A stretch of 45,653 bases of DNA from Desulfuromonadaceae bacterium (lineage in GTDB: Bacteria > Desulfobacterota > Desulfuromonadia > Desulfuromonadales > JAHYIW01). Numbering within the stretch: position 1 is the first letter of the stretch; the number at the start of each line of letters is the position of its first letter. The stretch lies in NCBI GenBank assembly GCA_019429445.1, contig JAHYIW010000023.1:1-45653 (forward strand). The letters run 5' to 3'. The notes under the pieces are model-generated. The model was not told the origin of the DNA. It ran no database searches and worked only from the letters and a program-made list of their open reading frames with translations. This document shows positions 14,697-23,537 of this stretch, one piece after another. A program made the position numbers and the translations under genes.

Positions 14697-16049
14697 ATGT
14701 TTGACAATCTTTCTGAAAAGCTCGATGGAGTCTTTAAGAAGCTGCGTGGTCGCGGCCACCTGAGTGAGGAAAATATTCAGGAGGCGCTGCGGGAAGTGCG
14801 GCTGGCGCTGCTCGAAGCCGATGTCAATTTCCGGGTGGTCAAGGATTTCATTGCCGCGGTGCGTGAGCGGGCGGTGGGGCAGGAGGTGCTGAAGAGCCTG
14901 ACCCCGGCGCAACAGGTGGTCAAGGTGGTGCGCGAGGAGCTGGCCCTGCTGATGGGCGAGGGGCTCGACAATCGCCTCGATTTTGCCGCACGACCGCCGG
15001 TTGCGGTGATGCTGTGCGGTTTGCAGGGGGCGGGGAAAACCACCACCTGCGGCAAACTGGCGCTTAAGCTGCGCCGCGAGAAGCGCAACCCGTTGATGGT
15101 TCCGGCGGATGTTTATCGCCCGGCGGCGATTGAACAGCTCAACACCCTTGGCCGTCAGCTCGATATTGCGGTCTATGATGCCGGGGGTGAAAGCGACCCG
15201 GTGCGGATCTGTACCGCTGCGGCGCGTTATGCCGGGTTGCACGGTTTCGATACATTATTGCTCGATACTGCCGGTCGGCTGCACATCGACGATGCGTTGA
15301 TGGGGGAGCTCGGGCGCATCAAGGCGGCGCTCGACCCGCGCGAGATCCTGCTGGTTGCAGATGCCATGACCGGGCAGGATGCGGTGAATGTGGCGCAGAG
15401 CTTCGACGAGCGGCTGTCGTTGACCGGGGTGGTGCTGACCAAGCTCGACGGCGATGCGCGTGGCGGTGCGGCGTTGTCGATTCGCGCGGTGACCGGCAAG
15501 CCGATCAAGCTGATCGGCATGGGAGAGAAGCTCGACGCTCTTGAAACCTTCCATGCGGATCGCATGGCCCAGCGGATTCTCGGCATGGGCGATGTCCTGT
15601 CGCTGATCGAGAAGGCGGAGGCCGCGTTTGATCAGGGCGAAGCAGCGGCGCTGGAACAACGCTTGCGCAAGGAGGGGTTGACCCTCGAAATGTTTCGTGA
15701 TCAGCTGCGCACGGTGAAAAAAATGGGTTCGATGGAATCGCTGTTGAAAATGATTCCGGGGGCGGGAAAAGCCCTCAAGCAGGCCGGTGATATGCAGTTG
15801 CCTGACCAGGAGCTCAAAAAAATTGAAGCGATTATCAATTCGATGACGGTTCGCGAACGTCGCGACCACCGGATTCTCAACGGCTCACGGCGGCTGCGCA
15901 TCGCCAACGGCAGCGGGACCCGGGTGCAGGACGTCAATCAATTGTTGAAAAAATTTACTGAAGCGCAAAAGATGATGAAAAAATTACAGAAGATGGGGCC
16001 CAAAGGGATACGCGGCATGTTCGGCTCGGGCGGCTCCCTCCCCTTTTAG
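14697..16049 (+). CDS. ffh: Signal recognition particle GTPase Ffh
   Basis: A 450-residue SRP54-type protein. The N domain (1-90) is followed by the G domain with GLQGAGKTTT (108-117), DTAGR (190-194) and TKLDGDARGG (248-257), then the methionine-rich M domain (about 300-450) with MKKLQKMGPKGIRGM near the end. Ffh binds 4.5S RNA and targets ribosomes with nascent membrane proteins to FtsY. The ATG at 14697 gives the normal N-terminus MFDNLSEKL; the purine-rich GGGAGAG lies ~13 bases upstream. It starts the translation-gene group that continues with rpsP. Confidence 0.97.
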   Translation: MFDNLSEKLDGVFKKLRGRGHLSEENIQEALREVRLALLEADVNFRVVKDFIAAVRERAVGQEVLKSLTPAQQVVKVVREELALLMGEGLDNRLDFAARPPVAVMLCGLQGAGKTTTCGKLALKLRREKRNPLMVPADVYRPAAIEQLNTLGRQLDIAVYDAGGESDPVRICTAAARYAGLHGFDTLLLDTAGRLHIDDALMGELGRIKAALDPREILLVADAMTGQDAVNVAQSFDERLSLTGVVLTKLDGDARGGAALSIRAVTGKPIKLIGMGEKLDALETFHADRMAQRILGMGDVLSLIEKAEAAFDQGEAAALEQRLRKEGLTLEMFRDQLRTVKKMGSMESLLKMIPGAGKALKQAGDMQLPDQELKKIEAIINSMTVRERRDHRILNGSRRLRIANGSGTRVQDVNQLLKKFTEAQKMMKKLQKMGPKGIRGMFGSGGSLPF

Positions 16050-16198
16050 TCAGGATGACCGGTTCGGGCACTTTATTTCTTTACCCCGGACAGGTGATAT
16101 GGTAACAATCATATCTTTGTTTAACCATTTAATTACGAATGCATGAAAGTATTTCGCAGTATAGAGCGTGAGGCTCTCAGATCAGGAGGCACGAAAAG

Positions 16199-16465
16199 AT
16201 GTCAGTTAAAATCAGACTCGCCCGTGGCGGCGCCAAGAAAAGACCGTTCTATCAGGTTGTGGTTGCCGACGAGCGGTTTCCCCGCGACGGTCGTTTTATT
16301 GAAAACCTGGGGCAGTACGACCCCAAACCCGAACCCCCGATGGTGACCCTGAACGAGGAACGGACACTTGACTGGCTGCAAAAAGGTGCTCAGCCGACCG
16401 ATACGGTGCGGCGTTTGTTGCGCGCTAACGGGATTTGGGCGAAATTCAAGCAGCCGCAAGCATAA
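16199..16465 (+). CDS. rpsP: 30S ribosomal protein S16
   Basis: An 88-residue S16 with the standard [18 protein letters not shown] start, [15 protein letters not shown] and LGQYDPKP segments. S16 helps assemble the 5' domain of the 30S subunit. A strong AGGAGG precedes the ATG. The ~150-base gap after ffh may carry a separate promoter, but I see no clear -35/-10 pair. The downstream order khpA-rimM-trmD is the common bacterial arrangement. Confidence 0.97.
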   Translation: MSVKIRLARGGAKKRPFYQVVVADERFPRDGRFIENLGQYDPKPEPPMVTLNEERTLDWLQKGAQPTDTVRRLLRANGIWAKFKQPQA

Positions 16466-16506
16466 GGTTCGTTCCCTTCATTGTTTGACTTTGAAGGACG
16501 GTCCAG

Positions 16507-16740
16507 ATGAAAGAGATGATTGGCTTCATTGCCAGATCACTGGTGGAAAACCCTGCTGCAGTTGTTGTTGATCAGGAGCAGGGTGCCGATGGTTCGGTGC
16601 TGGTCAAGCTCGGCGCAGCACGCGAAGACATGGGGCGCATTATCGGCAAACAGGGGCGCACGGCCAAGGCGATGCGCACCTTGCTGAACGCCAAAGCCAC
16701 CCGTGAAAGCAAACGCGCTTCTCTGCAGATCATGGAATGA
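16507..16740 (+). CDS. khpA: KH-domain RNA-binding protein KhpA (YlqC-like)
   Basis: A 77-residue single KH-domain protein. The GRIIGKQGRTAKAMRTLL segment contains the RNA-binding GxxG loop (GKQG). KhpA acts as a small RNA chaperone, often with KhpB/Jag, and is typically encoded between rpsP and rimM as here. Its stop overlaps the rimM start as ATGA. Length is normal. Confidence 0.93.
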   Translation: MKEMIGFIARSLVENPAAVVVDQEQGADGSVLVKLGAAREDMGRIIGKQGRTAKAMRTLLNAKATRESKRASLQIME

Positions 16741-17276
16741 TGGGCGAATCAAAACAGGAATTATTTCAGGTCGGTGTCGTAGTCGGAGTTCATGGACTGC
16801 GCGGCGACCTGAAAGTGCGTCCGCAGAGTGATGGTTCGACCATGATGCTCTCGGCACCAGCGCTCTGGTTGGCGCACCCCGGCGCAAAGCAGGAACGTTT
16901 TGTGCCGTTGCGTGCGTTGTTGCATAAAAAATATATTCTGTTGCGTTTCAAGGAAGCCGCGCAACCGGAAGAGGCGCAGCGCCTGGTTGGTTGCGAGATT
17001 TTCATGCCTTATGCCGATCTGCCGCCAGCGGGCGAGGATGAAGATTACTGGTTCGATCTTGAGGGGTTGACCGTTATCGACCGCCGTCGCGGTACAATCG
17101 GGCGTCTCGACGCGCTTTTTTCGACTGCGGCGCATGATGTCTATGTCGTGAACGGGCCATTTGGTGAAGTCATGATCCCGGCGGTGAAACAATTTGTGCG
17201 TGATATCGACCGCCAGGCAAAGACCATGCGGGTCGATTTGCCCGACGGGCTGGTGCCGGACGTTGCTGCGCTTTGA
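16737..17276 (+). CDS. rimM: Ribosome maturation factor RimM
   Basis: A 179-residue RimM. The N-terminal beta-barrel begins with FQVGVVVGVHGLRGDLKV, and the PRC-barrel half contains DYWFDLEGLTVID and the PFGEVMIPAVKQFVRDID segment. RimM binds S19 and the 30S head during maturation. It overlaps khpA by four bases at its start and trmD by 14 bases at its end, as in many bacteria. Confidence 0.95.
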   Translation: MMGESKQELFQVGVVVGVHGLRGDLKVRPQSDGSTMMLSAPALWLAHPGAKQERFVPLRALLHKKYILLRFKEAAQPEEAQRLVGCEIFMPYADLPPAGEDEDYWFDLEGLTVIDRRRGTIGRLDALFSTAAHDVYVVNGPFGEVMIPAVKQFVRDIDRQAKTMRVDLPDGLVPDVAAL

Positions 17277-18003
17277 TGTCCTGAGCCTCTTCCCGGCGAT
17301 GTTTGTTTCCCCCTTTGCTGACAGTATTCTCGGCAAAGCACTTGAGCGTCGCTTGATCGCGCTGGTGACCCACAATCTGCGTGACTGGGCCACCGGGAAA
17401 CATAAAACGACCGATGACACGCCCTACGGTGGCGGCGCCGGAATGGTGATCAAGCCGGAGCCGGTTGCCCGGGCGTTGTCTGATTTGCGCCAACTGAATC
17501 GATCGGCGCCGGTGTTGCTGATGACCCCCCAGGGGCGTCCGTTTGACCAGCGTGCAGCTGAACGACTTGCTGATGAGCCAGGTTTGATCTTTGTCTGCGG
17601 TCGCTATGAGGGGTTTGACGAACGCGTCCGGGGGATGGTCGATGCCGAATATTCACTCGGTGATTTTGTCCTGACTGGCGGTGAACTGGCGGCGATGACA
17701 ATGATCGACGCGGTGGCCAGGCTGGCACCAGGGGTGCTGGGCAGCACCGGGAGTGCGGCGGATGATTCGTTCAGTGACGGCCTGCTGGAGTTCCCGCACT
17801 ATACGCGCCCGGTCGAATTTGCCGGTCAGCGGGTGCCGGATATTTTGCTCTCGGGAAATCATGGCGAGATTGCCCGCTGGCGGCGTCGGGAGCAGCTGCG
17901 CCGGACATTGCAACGGCGTCCGGAACTGCTCGACAGCGCGGTCTTGAGTGCCAGCGACGCACAGCTGCTGGCTGAAGTGCGGCGCGAAGGCGAGGATGGC
18001 TGA
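17263..18003 (+). CDS. trmD: tRNA (guanine37-N1)-methyltransferase TrmD
   Basis: A 246-residue TrmD. FDVLSLFPAMF opens the protein, the knot-forming SAM-binding segments include TPYGGGAGMV, CGRYEGFDERV and YSLGDFVLTGGELA, and the C-terminal domain has GNHGEIARWRR. It methylates G37 next to the anticodon and prevents +1 frameshifting. The start is a TTG at 17263 inside the end of rimM, giving MLRFDVLSLF; no ATG or GTG gives a better N-terminus, and a longer TTG form from 17194 has no family character. It overlaps the next gene by one base. Confidence 0.95.
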   Translation: MLRFDVLSLFPAMFVSPFADSILGKALERRLIALVTHNLRDWATGKHKTTDDTPYGGGAGMVIKPEPVARALSDLRQLNRSAPVLLMTPQGRPFDQRAAERLADEPGLIFVCGRYEGFDERVRGMVDAEYSLGDFVLTGGELAAMTMIDAVARLAPGVLGSTGSAADDSFSDGLLEFPHYTRPVEFAGQRVPDILLSGNHGEIARWRRREQLRRTLQRRPELLDSAVLSASDAQLLAEVRREGEDG

Positions 18004-18572
18004 TGGCCGCTCCGCTGGCGCTGGCATTGATCCATTATCCGGTGCTCGATAAGCACGGGGATGTGATCACCTCGGCGGTGACCAATCTGGATATCCATGA
18101 TATCGCGCGCACCGCCCGCACTTATGGCGTCGCCCGTTATTATCTGGTGACCCCGGCAGCGGAGCAGGTACGTGTTGTCGAGCGTATTTTGGCGCATTGG
18201 CAAACCGGGTACGGGGCAAGCTATAATCCGGATCGGGCCGAGGCGTTGGCGCTGGTTCGGGTGGTTGCCGATGTTGCCGCGGCGCTGGCTGATTTTGCCG
18301 CGTTGACACACGCCGCACCGCTGCCCGTTTTGACCGGGGCGCGGCGTACCGACGGTCTCTCCGTTCAGGCCTGTCGGGCATTGCGTGAACAGCAGCCGTT
18401 GCTCCTGTTGTTCGGCACCGGCTGGGGGTTGGCCGACAGCTTTTTCGCACACAACTGGCCGGTGCTGGAACCGGTACAGGGGGGTGGAGATTATAATCAT
18501 TTACCGGTGCGCTCTGCCGTGGCAATCATCCTTGATCGCTTGCTGGCAGCGCCCGCGGCAGAGACAGTGTAA
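18003..18572 (+). CDS. SPOUT-like RNA methyltransferase (Methyltrn_RNA_4 family)
   Basis: A 189-residue predicted SAM-dependent RNA methyltransferase. [35 protein letters not shown] is characteristic of the family found beside, or fused to, TrmD in several lineages (the second SPOUT domain of Thermotoga TrmD). The C-terminal [12 protein letters not shown] and [20 protein letters not shown] resemble the knot region. Target RNA is unknown. It starts on the last base of trmD (TGATG) and precedes rplS, so it is part of the translation operon. Confidence 0.87.
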   Translation: MAAPLALALIHYPVLDKHGDVITSAVTNLDIHDIARTARTYGVARYYLVTPAAEQVRVVERILAHWQTGYGASYNPDRAEALALVRVVADVAAALADFAALTHAAPLPVLTGARRTDGLSVQACRALREQQPLLLLFGTGWGLADSFFAHNWPVLEPVQGGGDYNHLPVRSAVAIILDRLLAAPAAETV

Positions 18573-18624
18573 ATATCACCAACGCGTTAGCGAGTCATCG
18601 AAACGGATCGCAATAGAGGAGGAT

Positions 18625-18975
18625 ATGATGAATATCATCAACAGTTTGGAACTGGAGCAGATGAAAAAAGGGATCACGGCATTCAAAGCTGGTGATACCT
18701 TGCGGGTTCATGTGCGGATTGTGGAAGGCGATAAAGAGCGGATTCAGGTTTTTCAGGGGGTTTGCATCAAGCGGGTCAACGCCGGCGTCGGCTCGTCCTT
18801 CACGGTCCGGAAGATTTCCGGCGGGGTTGGCGTCGAACGGATCTTCCCCCTGCATGGACCGGCGATCGACAAGATTGAGCGGGTGACGATTGGTCGCGTA
18901 CGCCGCGCCAAGCTCTATTACTTGCGCAAGTTGCAGGGCAAGGCCGCGCGGATTCGCGAGAAGCGTTACGCGTGA
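18625..18975 (+). CDS. rplS: 50S ribosomal protein L19
   Basis: A 116-residue L19: [15 protein letters not shown] start, [47 protein letters not shown] and the basic C-terminal [19 protein letters not shown]19 sits at the subunit interface. A strong GAGGAGG precedes two possible ATG starts (18625 and 18628). It is the last gene of the rpsP operon and is followed immediately by a clear terminator. Confidence 0.97.
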   Translation: MMNIINSLELEQMKKGITAFKAGDTLRVHVRIVEGDKERIQVFQGVCIKRVNAGVGSSFTVRKISGGVGVERIFPLHGPAIDKIERVTIGRVRRAKLYYLRKLQGKAARIREKRYA

Positions 18976-18995
18976 TAGTGCGTGTCTGTTGATAG

Positions 18996-19028
18996 AAAAG
19001 CCCCGGCGGTTGACGTCGGGGCTTTTCT
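18996..19028 (+). terminator. Rho-independent terminator after rplS
   Basis: AAAAGCCCCG (18996-19005) pairs perfectly with CGGGGCTTTT (19017-19026) across an 11-base loop, and the T-rich 3' arm runs on into CTTG. It closes the ffh/rpsP-rplS transcription unit. Confidence 0.85.
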
Positions 19029-19117
19029 TGTATCAGCTGGAGAAATTTTCAATCTTTAATCAGTGATGATGCTCTCGCAAAAACTCAAAGGATGGCTAAG
19101 CAAAAATTTCGTCCTCC

Positions 19118-19317
19118 AAGGCTTGGTGGCTTTTCAGGGGCGAAGGCCTACATCAGGTAGGTCGAGGTCCTGAAAAACCAGCGTAACACAGTAGGGCGGA
19201 CTTTTTGCGACGCCATTAAGGCTTGGTGGTTTTTCAGGGGTGAAGGCCTGCATCAGGTAGGTCGAGGTCCTGAAAAACCAGCGTAACGCAGTAGGGCGGA
19301 CTTTTTGCGACGCCATC
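19118..19317. repeat. Two tandem 100-bp hairpin repeats
   Basis: Copy 1 (19118-19217) and copy 2 (19218-19317) share an exact 100-base period and differ at only a handful of positions. Each unit begins AAGGCTTGGTGG, ends CTTTTTGCGACGCCAT and contains an internal inverted repeat; in copy 2 GGTTTTTCAGG (19228-19238) pairs perfectly with CCTGAAAAACC (19269-19279). The outer part TTTTTGCGACGCCATC recalls intergenic repeats I associate with Geobacter-type genomes. Short frames inside the repeat are repeat-derived, not genes. The array ends two bases from the stop of the next gene on the minus strand and may act as a transcription barrier. Confidence 0.93.
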
Positions 19318-19319
19318 AA

Positions 19320-19520
19320 TCAGTGATGCGGGGCCATGTTTGCGGCGTGGGTTCCCGACTCGGGACAGGCGATAATATAGACAATGGCCGTACCAAGCAG
19401 CAGAAAGATACAGATCGTCCCCCATCCACCCTGTTTCATCACGGCGCGAAACTCGTTCCAGTCAATCATGAAAATCAGATAAAAGACGACCAGCAGTACA
19501 GAAAAAAATCCGGATAACAT
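19320..19520 (-). CDS. Small two-helix membrane protein
   Basis: A 66-residue protein with two hydrophobic helices: residues ~2-19 (LSGFFSVLLVVFYLIFMI) and ~34-52 (TICIFLLLGTAIVYIIA). They are joined by a polar loop (DWNEFRAVMKQGG), and a His-rich tail (THAANMAPHH) follows. The ATG has an excellent AAAAGGAGG ribosome-binding site nine bases upstream, which is the main reason to call it real. Function is unknown; size and shape recall small subunits or accessory peptides of respiratory or transport complexes. The 100-bp repeats lie directly after its stop. It is divergent from rnhB. Confidence 0.72.
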   Translation of the reverse strand: MLSGFFSVLLVVFYLIFMIDWNEFRAVMKQGGWGTICIFLLLGTAIVYIIACPESGTHAANMAPHH

Positions 19521-19617
19521 AGACTGTTTCCTCCTTTTAAAATTGGATTATGACAAAAAATCCGTCATTATATAACATTAACCGGCAGTTAAATCCAGTT
19601 GAAAGTTTTTTTACGCG

Positions 19618-20259
19618 ATGACTTTACCTCTCTTCCCAACCGAATCGCCCTCGATGCTGCACTTTGAAAGCCAGGCACTGCGCCAGGGGTATCGCTGTGT
19701 TGCGGGGATCGATGAGGCCGGGCGGGGCCCGCTGGCCGGGCCGGTGGCCGTGGCGGCGGTTATTCTGCCTGCCCGGTTCGAACTGCCGGGGTTGACCGAT
19801 TCGAAACAATTGAGTGAACGGGAACGGGAACGCCTGTTTGTGGAGATTCGTCGTCAGGCGCGCGCGGTTGGGGTGGCGCTGGGGTGGCCCGACGAGATTG
19901 AGCGCATCAATATCCTGCAAGCGACCTTGCGCACGATGGTCAGGGCGGTCGGGCGGCTGCGCTGCACACCGGATTATCTGCTCGTCGACGGGATATCACG
20001 GCTGCCGACGGCAATCCCGCAGCTGCCGTTAAAAAAAGGGGATGCACGATCCGTGTCGATCGCGGCGGCTTCGGTGATTGCCAAAGTGGTGCGCGATCGA
20101 CTGATGGTCAACTACGACCGGCGTTTTCCCGGCTATGGTTTTGCTCAGCATAAAGGGTACGGCAGTCAGCAGCACCTGGCGGCGATTGCCGAACTTGGCC
20201 CCTGCCCGATTCACCGCAAAACGTTTCGCGGGGTGCGCGAGCATCTGGCTGGCTCATGA
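19618..20259 (+). CDS. rnhB: Ribonuclease HII
   Basis: A 213-residue RNase HII. The catalytic motif GIDEAGRGPLAGPV carries Asp-Glu, TDSKQLS, LLVDG and the SIAAASVIAKVVRDRLM motif follow, supplying the remaining acidic metal ligands and the structural segments. It cuts RNA in RNA-DNA hybrids and removes single ribonucleotides from DNA. The start at 19618 is taken as listed; the internal ATG at 19654 (MLHFESQAL) is also plausible because the first 12 residues are not conserved. The stop overlaps yraN as ATGA. Confidence 0.95.
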   Translation: MTLPLFPTESPSMLHFESQALRQGYRCVAGIDEAGRGPLAGPVAVAAVILPARFELPGLTDSKQLSERERERLFVEIRRQARAVGVALGWPDEIERINILQATLRTMVRAVGRLRCTPDYLLVDGISRLPTAIPQLPLKKGDARSVSIAAASVIAKVVRDRLMVNYDRRFPGYGFAQHKGYGSQQHLAAIAELGPCPIHRKTFRGVREHLAGS

Positions 20260-20618
20260 CAGAGGCACGTCTGGCCCTCGGGCAGTGGGGGGAAGATCAG
20301 GCTGCACAGTGGTTGCAGGCACAGGGATTGCGCATCGTGGTGCGCAATTATCGCACCCCGGTGGGGGAAGTTGATATTATTGCGCGCGACAAAGCCACGT
20401 TGATTTTTGTCGAGGTCAAGACCCGTCGCGGGAATTATTTCGGCACCCCGCAGGAAGCGGTCGGACCACGCAAACAGCGGCAGATCATCCGCGCCGCGCA
20501 GTGGTATCTGGTGGCGGAAAAGGTGCGTGGCCTGCCTCTGCGTTTTGATGTTATCGCCATCCGCTATGGCACGTCGCCGGTTATCGAGCACATCCCCGAC
20601 GCGTTTGCCATGCCCTGA
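20256..20618 (+). CDS. yraN: YraN/UPF0102 family protein (predicted nuclease fold)
   Basis: A 120-residue UPF0102 protein. It has GQWGEDQAAQWLQAQGLRIV, RNYRTPVGEVDIIARD and FVEVKTRRG; the D...EVK pattern is that of Holliday-junction-resolvase-like nuclease folds. Role unproven. It regularly follows rnhB and overlaps it by four bases here. Confidence 0.93.
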   Translation: MTEARLALGQWGEDQAAQWLQAQGLRIVVRNYRTPVGEVDIIARDKATLIFVEVKTRRGNYFGTPQEAVGPRKQRQIIRAAQWYLVAEKVRGLPLRFDVIAIRYGTSPVIEHIPDAFAMP

Positions 20619-20696
20619 TGATCTCCGGTGCTTTTATTCTGGGTACGCTGATGCGCATATCCCATCCGCATCTTTTTTTGACAAGGACTGAGTCGT

Positions 20697-22646
20697 ATGT
20701 TGACCTCGCTGAATTCTTTGGGCTTTTGTCGCGTTGCTGTTGCAACCCCCCCCCTGCGCGTCGCCGATGTTGCGTTTAATGTCGCCGCGTTAAAGACCCT
20801 GGCTGCCCAGGCCGGCGCGCACGGTTGCCGTCTGGTGGTCTTCCCCGAGTTGTGCCTGACCGGCTACACCTGTGCCGATCTCTTTTATCAGACCGCGCTG
20901 CTGGCGGCGGTTCACCCGGCACTGACTGAATTGGCGGCAGTGACTGCTGACGGCGGCCCGGCGCTGGCGGTCGGTGCGCCGCTGGTGCAGGACGGGCGGC
21001 TGTTCAACTGCGCGGTGGTGCTGGCGGGGGGGCGAGTGCTGGGCGCGGTACCGAAAACGTATCTTCCGAATACCCAGGAGTTTTACGAAGAACGCTGGTT
21101 TTCCTCGGCGCGCGAGCTGCACAACAGGACCATCCTGGCCGGTGATTGCGCGGTTCCCTGCGGCACCGACCTGCTCTTTACTGCCGCTGAACTCCCCGGT
21201 TGCACCGTCGGGGTAGAAATCTGTGAAGATCTCTGGGCGGTGACTCCGCCCAGCGCCGCGCAGGCGGCCGCTGGAGCGACCGTGCTGATCAACCTTTCCG
21301 CCAGCCCCGAAACCCTTGGCAAAGAGGCCTATCGCCGCGAATTGGTGCGTTCTCAATCAGGGCGCTGTCTGGCGGCCTATCTCTATGCTTCGGCCGGAGC
21401 GGGGGAATCGACGACCGATCTGGTCTACGCCGGACATTCACTGATTGCCGAGAACGGGGTGCTGCTCAACGAAAGCGCGCGTTTCGAATTCTCCGCCCAG
21501 TTAACGGTTGCCGATATCGATGTCGAGCGGCTCAACAACGAACGCCGCCGCAATAACAGTTTTGCCGATGCCGCGACCAGCGACACGGTTTTTCGCCGTC
21601 TGCCACTGCACTTGGGGGGCGATTCTGCCCGACAACTGGAACGCGCTGTGGCGCGCACCCCGTTCGTTCCAGCGGGGGTGACCGAGCGTGCGCAACGTTG
21701 TCGCGATGTCTTTGCTATCCAGACGACGGCGCTTTCCCGGCGGCTCGACCATACGGCGGCGCGCAGTGCGGTCATCGGAATTTCGGGAGGGCTTGATTCG
21801 ACCCTGGCGCTGCTGGTGACGGTCAAATCGTTTGCCCGACTGGGCAAGGATCTGCACGATATTGTCGCGGTGACGATGCCCGGTCCGGGGACGACACAAC
21901 GGACCCGGAACAACGCTGAACAGTTGGCTGAACTGCTCGGTGTCACCCTGCGCACCGTGCCGATCGGCCCGGCGGTCAGCCAGCATTTTGCTGATATTGG
22001 CCACGATCCCAACAAGCATGATGTTGTTTTTGAAAATGCCCAGGCGCGCGAGCGCACCCAGATTCTGATGGATATCGCCAACCAGAGTGGCGGGATTGTC
22101 ATCGGCACCGGTGACCTGTCGGAACTGGCGCTTGGCTGGTGTACCTACAATGCCGACCATATGTCGATGTACGGGGTCAACGCCGGGGTCCCGAAAACAC
22201 TGGTTCGCTATCTGATCGACTGGTGTGCCGAGGCGGAATTTTCCGCCGCGATTGCCGCGATTCTGTACGATATCGCGGCGACGCCGGTGTCTCCCGAATT
22301 GCTCCCCCCGAACGCGTCTGGTGAGATTTCCCAGAAGACTGAAGAGACGGTCGGGCCTTACGAACTGCACGATTTTTTCCTTTTTCAGGTGGTGCGCATG
22401 CAGTTTGCGCCGCGCAAGGTGCTGTTCCTCGCGGCGCAGGCGTTCGGCGATGATTATCCGCCGGCGGTGCTCAAGCACTGGTTAGGCATCTTCTACCAGC
22501 GTTTTTTCAGCCAGCAGTTCAAACGCTCCTGCCTCCCCGACGGGCCGAAGATCGGTAGTGTGGCGTTGTCGCCGCGCGGCGACTGGCGCATGCCGAGTGA
22601 CGCCGTTGCGGACTTGTGGCTCCGGGAATTGAACGAACTGTCATGA
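20697..22646 (+). CDS. nadE: Glutamine-dependent NAD+ synthetase
   Basis: A 649-residue two-domain enzyme. The N-terminal nitrilase-type amidase domain (1-~290) has the Glu ([13 protein letters not shown]), Lys (VPKTYLPN) and Cys ([10 protein letters not shown]) triad; the C-terminal synthetase has the ATP-pyrophosphatase loop [12 protein letters not shown] and later [18 protein letters not shown]. It converts nicotinic acid adenine dinucleotide to NAD+ using ammonia released from glutamine and channelled between domains. Length is normal for this class. The stop overlaps rsmI through ATGA. Confidence 0.96.
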   Translation: MLTSLNSLGFCRVAVATPPLRVADVAFNVAALKTLAAQAGAHGCRLVVFPELCLTGYTCADLFYQTALLAAVHPALTELAAVTADGGPALAVGAPLVQDGRLFNCAVVLAGGRVLGAVPKTYLPNTQEFYEERWFSSARELHNRTILAGDCAVPCGTDLLFTAAELPGCTVGVEICEDLWAVTPPSAAQAAAGATVLINLSASPETLGKEAYRRELVRSQSGRCLAAYLYASAGAGESTTDLVYAGHSLIAENGVLLNESARFEFSAQLTVADIDVERLNNERRRNNSFADAATSDTVFRRLPLHLGGDSARQLERAVARTPFVPAGVTERAQRCRDVFAIQTTALSRRLDHTAARSAVIGISGGLDSTLALLVTVKSFARLGKDLHDIVAVTMPGPGTTQRTRNNAEQLAELLGVTLRTVPIGPAVSQHFADIGHDPNKHDVVFENAQARERTQILMDIANQSGGIVIGTGDLSELALGWCTYNADHMSMYGVNAGVPKTLVRYLIDWCAEAEFSAAIAAILYDIAATPVSPELLPPNASGEISQKTEETVGPYELHDFFLFQVVRMQFAPRKVLFLAAQAFGDDYPPAVLKHWLGIFYQRFFSQQFKRSCLPDGPKIGSVALSPRGDWRMPSDAVADLWLRELNELS

Positions 22647-23479
22647 GCGGCACCCTCTACGTTGTTGCCACGCCGATCGGCAATCTTGAAGATATCACCC
22701 TGCGTGCCCTGCGGATCCTCAAGGAGGTCGATCTGATTGCCGCCGAAGATACCCGTCACAGCCGCAAGCTGCTGAACCACTTCGCGATCACTACAACCAT
22801 GGTCGCTTTCCACGAACACAACGAACGCGACAAAACCGCCAACCTTATCGATCAACTCACTGCGGGAAAATCGATCGCGTTGATTTCCGATGCCGGTACG
22901 CCGACGATTGCCGATCCCGGCTACCGTCTGATCAGCGCCGTACGCGCGGCGGGGTTGCCTGTTGCTGCGGTGCCCGGCCCGTCCGCGATCATTGCTGCAT
23001 TGTCGGTTGCCGGTTTGCCGACCGACAGTTTTCAGTTCCTCGGCTTTTTGCCTGCCAAGGCATCTGCCCGCAGCAAGGTGCTGGAGGGGCTACGTGGCGA
23101 ACAACGCACCACCGTCTGCTATGAGACTCCCCATCGTCTGCTCAAGGCTTTGACCGACCTTCACGACATTCTCGGTCCGGAGTGCGAGGTAGTGGTGGTG
23201 CGCGAACTGACCAAAATTCATGAGGAAGTGGTACGTGGCCCGGTGCGGGAGGTGCTGACAGAGTTTTCCGCACGGGAAAAGGTCCGCGGCGAGATTGTTC
23301 TGTTGCTTGGCGCCGCGCCCGTGGTGGTCTCTGCCGATAACTGGCGGGAAAGCTTGCGAGAGCGGTTGGCCGCTGGCGCTGAAACCCCGAAGCAGAGTGT
23401 GAAGTTTATTGCCAAAGAATTCGGTGTGCCGAGCGATGAAGTCTATCGCTATGTATTGGCCTTGCGTAATGATGAATAA
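22643..23479 (+). CDS. rsmI: 16S rRNA 2'-O-ribose C1402 methyltransferase RsmI
   Basis: A 278-residue RsmI of the tetrapyrrole-methylase fold. [45 protein letters not shown] and [19 protein letters not shown] are all diagnostic. It methylates the ribose of C1402 in the decoding centre. The ATG at 22643 is the family start and overlaps nadE by four bases; the frame is open upstream only because it runs through nadE. It is convergent with the MinD-like gene. Confidence 0.95.
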   Translation: MSGTLYVVATPIGNLEDITLRALRILKEVDLIAAEDTRHSRKLLNHFAITTTMVAFHEHNERDKTANLIDQLTAGKSIALISDAGTPTIADPGYRLISAVRAAGLPVAAVPGPSAIIAALSVAGLPTDSFQFLGFLPAKASARSKVLEGLRGEQRTTVCYETPHRLLKALTDLHDILGPECEVVVVRELTKIHEEVVRGPVREVLTEFSAREKVRGEIVLLLGAAPVVVSADNWRESLRERLAAGAETPKQSVKFIAKEFGVPSDEVYRYVLALRNDE

Positions 23480-23537
23480 TTTTCCAAAGGACCGCTGGTC
23501 TGCTTGCGTGGCAGGTCGCGTGGGCAGGACGGGGCGA

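Noticed and set aside
19134-19425. Short minus-strand proteins in the 100-bp repeats
   Set aside because: The frames are repeat-encoded, lack ribosome-binding sites and repeat the same peptide; they reflect the hairpin element.
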